Origin: Herbiconiux aconitum
GTDB taxonomy: Bacteria; Actinomycetota; Actinomycetes; Actinomycetales; Microbacteriaceae
Reading direction: 5' to 3'
Length of the DNA stretch: 64,000 bases
Assembly: GCF_024979235.1 (NCBI RefSeq)
Contig: NZ_JANLCM010000002.1
Coordinates: 1,488,001 to 1,552,000, forward strand
Position 1 is the stretch's first letter. Every line of letters begins with the position of its first letter. A program made the translations under genes and the position numbers. The notes below the pieces were generated by a model that was not told where the DNA came from, ran no database searches, and was given only the letters and a program-made list of their open reading frames with translations. This document shows, piece after piece, positions 62,052 to 64,000 of the stretch.

Positions 62052-63521
62052 ATGTCCGTCTCGAAGCACTCCGCACCGCGCACCGCCTCCCGGCGATGGT
62101 GGATTCTCACCACCGTCGCGCTCGCCCAGCTCATGGTGGTGCTCGACTCCACGGTCGTGAACATCGCGCTCCCCGCGGCGCAGGCCGAGCTCGGCTTCTC
62201 CGATGCCGACCGGCAATGGGTCATCACGGCATATTCGCTCGCGTTCGGCAGTCTGCTGCTGCTCGGTGGCCGCCTCTCCGACTTGATCGGCCGCAAGCGC
62301 ACGTTCATCATCGGCCTCATCGGCTTCGCCGTGGCGTCGGCGGTCGGTGGCGCCGCGCCCGGCTTCGGCACCCTGGTCGCCGCCCGTGCCGTGCAGGGCG
62401 CGTTCGCTGCCTTGCTCGCGCCGACCGCGTTGGCGGTGCTGACCACCACCTTCACCATCCCGAAGGAACGCGCGCGCGCGTTCGGTGTCTTCGGGGCGAT
62501 CGCCGGAGCGGGTGGCGCCATCGGCCTTCTGCTCGGCGGGTTCTTGACCGAGTACTTCGACTGGCGCTGGAACCTCTACATCAACGTGTTCATCGCGATC
62601 GCAGCGGTCATCGGTGGGGCGATCTTCGTGGTGAGTGTCACGCTCGACGGTCCGCGCCCGAAGCTCGACGTGCCGGGCACGATCCTCGCGGTCACCGCCC
62701 TGTTCGCACTGGTGTACGGCCTGTCGAACGCCGAGACCGACGGGTGGGACTCCCCGTTGAGCTGGGGGATGCTCGTCGCCAGCGGCATCCTGCTGATCGC
62801 CTTCGTGCTCTGGCAACGGCGGGCGTCGCATCCGCTGCTCCCGTTGGCGATCGTCGTCAACCGCAACCGCGGCGCCTCATTCAGTTCGGTGTTCATCTCG
62901 GGCGCCGGCCTGTTCGGCGTCTTCCTCTTCGTCACCTTCTATCTCGAGAAATCACTCAACTACACACCCGTCCAGACCGGCGTGGCATTCTTGCCCATGA
63001 TCGCATCCCTGATCCTCGCCGCTCAGCTGTCGACGAACCTGCTGCTGCCCCGCCTCGGCCCGAAGATTCTGGTGCCGACGGGCATGATCCTGGCCACCAT
63101 CGGCATGATCTTGTTCACGCGGCTGACCCTGGAGAGCACCTATGCAGCCGATCTGCTGCCCGCCTTCATCATCCTGGGACTCGGCATCGGGTCGATCATG
63201 CCGGCTTCGATCCAGACCGCGACCCTCGGCATCGACGGCCACTTCGCGGGCGTGGGATCCGCCCTCGTGAACACCAGCCAGCAGGTGGGCGGGTCGATCG
63301 GCACGGCACTGCTGAACACGCTCGCCGCGACCGCGGCCGCCAACTACGTCGCGGGGCACCTGCCCGCGACGGAGCAGGTGATGGCCGACGCGGCGGTGGC
63401 CAGTTACGCCACCGCCTACTGGTGGGGGGCCGGGTTCTTCGCGTTCGGCGCCGTGCTCTCGGCCCTGCTCTTCCGCCGCCGTCAGCGCCCGGCAGCGCCG
63501 GCGCCGGTGGCTCAAACCTAG
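62052..63521 (+). CDS. MFS multidrug efflux transporter, DHA2 family
   Basis: 489 residues, 14 membrane helices, the length of EmrB/QacA-type drug:proton antiporters. LDSTVVNIALPAAQAELGF is motif D1 (LD-TVNVALP), GGRLSDLIGRKRTFIIG is the loop 2-3 motif A and FGAIAGAGGAIGLLLGGFLTEYFDWRWNLYINV is the motif C and GP-WRW-F-N set. It would export toxic hydrophobic compounds. No regulator is adjacent. Confidence 0.93.
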   Translation: MSVSKHSAPRTASRRWWILTTVALAQLMVVLDSTVVNIALPAAQAELGFSDADRQWVITAYSLAFGSLLLLGGRLSDLIGRKRTFIIGLIGFAVASAVGGAAPGFGTLVAARAVQGAFAALLAPTALAVLTTTFTIPKERARAFGVFGAIAGAGGAIGLLLGGFLTEYFDWRWNLYINVFIAIAAVIGGAIFVVSVTLDGPRPKLDVPGTILAVTALFALVYGLSNAETDGWDSPLSWGMLVASGILLIAFVLWQRRASHPLLPLAIVVNRNRGASFSSVFISGAGLFGVFLFVTFYLEKSLNYTPVQTGVAFLPMIASLILAAQLSTNLLLPRLGPKILVPTGMILATIGMILFTRLTLESTYAADLLPAFIILGLGIGSIMPASIQTATLGIDGHFAGVGSALVNTSQQVGGSIGTALLNTLAATAAANYVAGHLPATEQVMADAAVASYATAYWWGAGFFAFGAVLSALLFRRRQRPAAPAPVAQT

Positions 63522-63649
63522 ATCACGAACACCGCCAGCACCCTTACCGAGCTTCGGCTGCTATGGTTCGCCTACCGGCACCCGCCGGAATCAGGGAAGA
63601 CTTCTCGTTGACCGTTGGGCCGTCCGGCCCCGCCACGATGCCGTCGCCT

Positions 63650-63668
63650 CCTCTGAATTATTCAGAGG
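63650..63668. promoter_or_regulatory. Palindrome upstream of the DUF1611 gene
   Basis: cctctgaat-t-attcagagg is a perfect nine-base inverted repeat with a one-base centre, 12 bases before the presumed start of the next gene. It is AT-rich against its surroundings. An operator or leader hairpin are both possible. Confidence 0.55.
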
Positions 63669-63680
63669 AATGTCACGCTC

Positions 63681-64000
63681 TTGTCTGCCCCCCGTTCTGC
63701 TTCATCCGATTCCGAATCGCCCCTGACCGCCCTGCCCCTCGGCACGACCGCCGTGGTCTACTGCGAAGGCCAGTTCGGCGAGCAAGACGGCAAGACCGCC
63801 AACGGTCTGGTGCGCCACTCCGAGAAGTACGAGGTGCTCAGCGTCATCGACAGCCGGCACGCCGGTGTCGACGCCGGGCTCTTCCTCGACGGCACGACCA
63901 ACGGCATCCCGGTGCTCGCGACCCTGGCCGACGCCATCGGGCACGCCGGCGGTGTGCCCGACTATCTCATCTGCGGCGTGGCTCCTGCCGACGGACTGCT
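63681..64000 (+). CDS. DUF1611-family protein, N-terminal part
   Basis: The frame opens with a TTG at 63681 (no in-frame ATG is visible) and runs off the window end. The product contains VVYCEGQFGEQDGKTANGLV, the start of a DUF1611/DgcN-like NAD-binding region, then DSRHAGVDAGLFLDG and PVLATLADAIGHAGG. Relatives are linked to D-amino-acid or D-glutamate metabolism (DgcN with the enolase-like partner DgcA). The rest of the gene and any partner lie beyond the window, so the assignment rests on about 106 residues. Confidence 0.7.
   Translation, partial: MSAPRSASSDSESPLTALPLGTTAVVYCEGQFGEQDGKTANGLVRHSEKYEVLSVIDSRHAGVDAGLFLDGTTNGIPVLATLADAIGHAGGVPDYLICGVAPADGL

Overview
The window is about 70% G+C DNA of a high-GC Gram-positive actinobacterium, most likely a member of the Microbacteriaceae. 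This rests on codon use, two IdeR/DmdR-type iron boxes, two cell-wall proteins ending in LAxTG sorting signals, a multi-gene Asp23/Gls24 locus with its own sigma factor, and very frequent cggatgc/gcatccg motifs. The family placement is inference. I see no rRNA, tRNA, CRISPR array, prophage or insertion sequence; it reads as chromosome rich in catabolic, transport and surface functions.

Layout. 1-2322: end of a ribose-type sugar ABC importer (two permeases) facing a Gfo/Idh/MocA oxidoreductase. 2466-8979: an AcoR-like and a GntR/FCD regulator divergent from an aldehyde dehydrogenase, an iron-type alcohol dehydrogenase and a 3-hydroxyacyl-CoA dehydrogenase, apparently one inducible oxidation operon. 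9056-12563: leftward operon pcaI-pcaJ-pcaF-iclR, the end of the beta-ketoadipate pathway. 12728-18585: a secreted protein, an AraC regulator and, behind an iron box, a complete siderophore ABC importer. 18604-29481: M23 peptidase, secreted GH27 alpha-galactosidase, enoyl-CoA hydratase, a GH2 beta-galactosidase divergent from a TetR regulator, a VOC protein, two gene remnants and transaldolase. 29593-33447: a 1284-residue wall-anchored phosphodiester glycosidase/metallophosphoesterase. 33994-34589: a MazEF-like toxin-antitoxin pair. 34701-38569: a 42-codon gene, a UvrA-like ABC ATPase and small genes. 38581-44596: a luciferase-like monooxygenase under a striking double-palindrome promoter, a cytochrome b, an aldo/keto reductase and a sulfonate/nitrate-type ABC importer. 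44622-48539: Asp23/Gls24 envelope-stress locus, two operons diverging around an ECF sigma gene. 48565-55131: GlxA-type regulator, GAPDH, an iron-box-controlled putative Fe/2-oxoglutarate oxygenase, a solitary GmrSD-like DUF262/HNH protein, and a large SDR with a zinc-ribbon insert. 55224-57624: flavin monooxygenase-MarR-FMN reductase operon. 57782-64000: a second LAxTG-anchored metallophosphoesterase, DUF1275, AEC and MFS transporters, and the start of a DUF1611 gene.

Working together: secreted or cytoplasmic glycosidases with sugar uptake and transaldolase suggest use of plant- or microbe-derived oligosaccharides. The pca genes and the ALDH/ADH/HCDH block suggest use of aromatic and short-chain acids or alcohols. 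The two wall-anchored phosphoesterases suggest scavenging of phosphate from phosphodiesters outside the cell. The best candidates for undescribed biology are the iron-controlled oxygenase, the GmrSD-like protein, the NAGPA-phosphoesterase fusion, the Asp23/sigma locus and the cggatgc motif, which is common on both strands and builds two transcription terminators.
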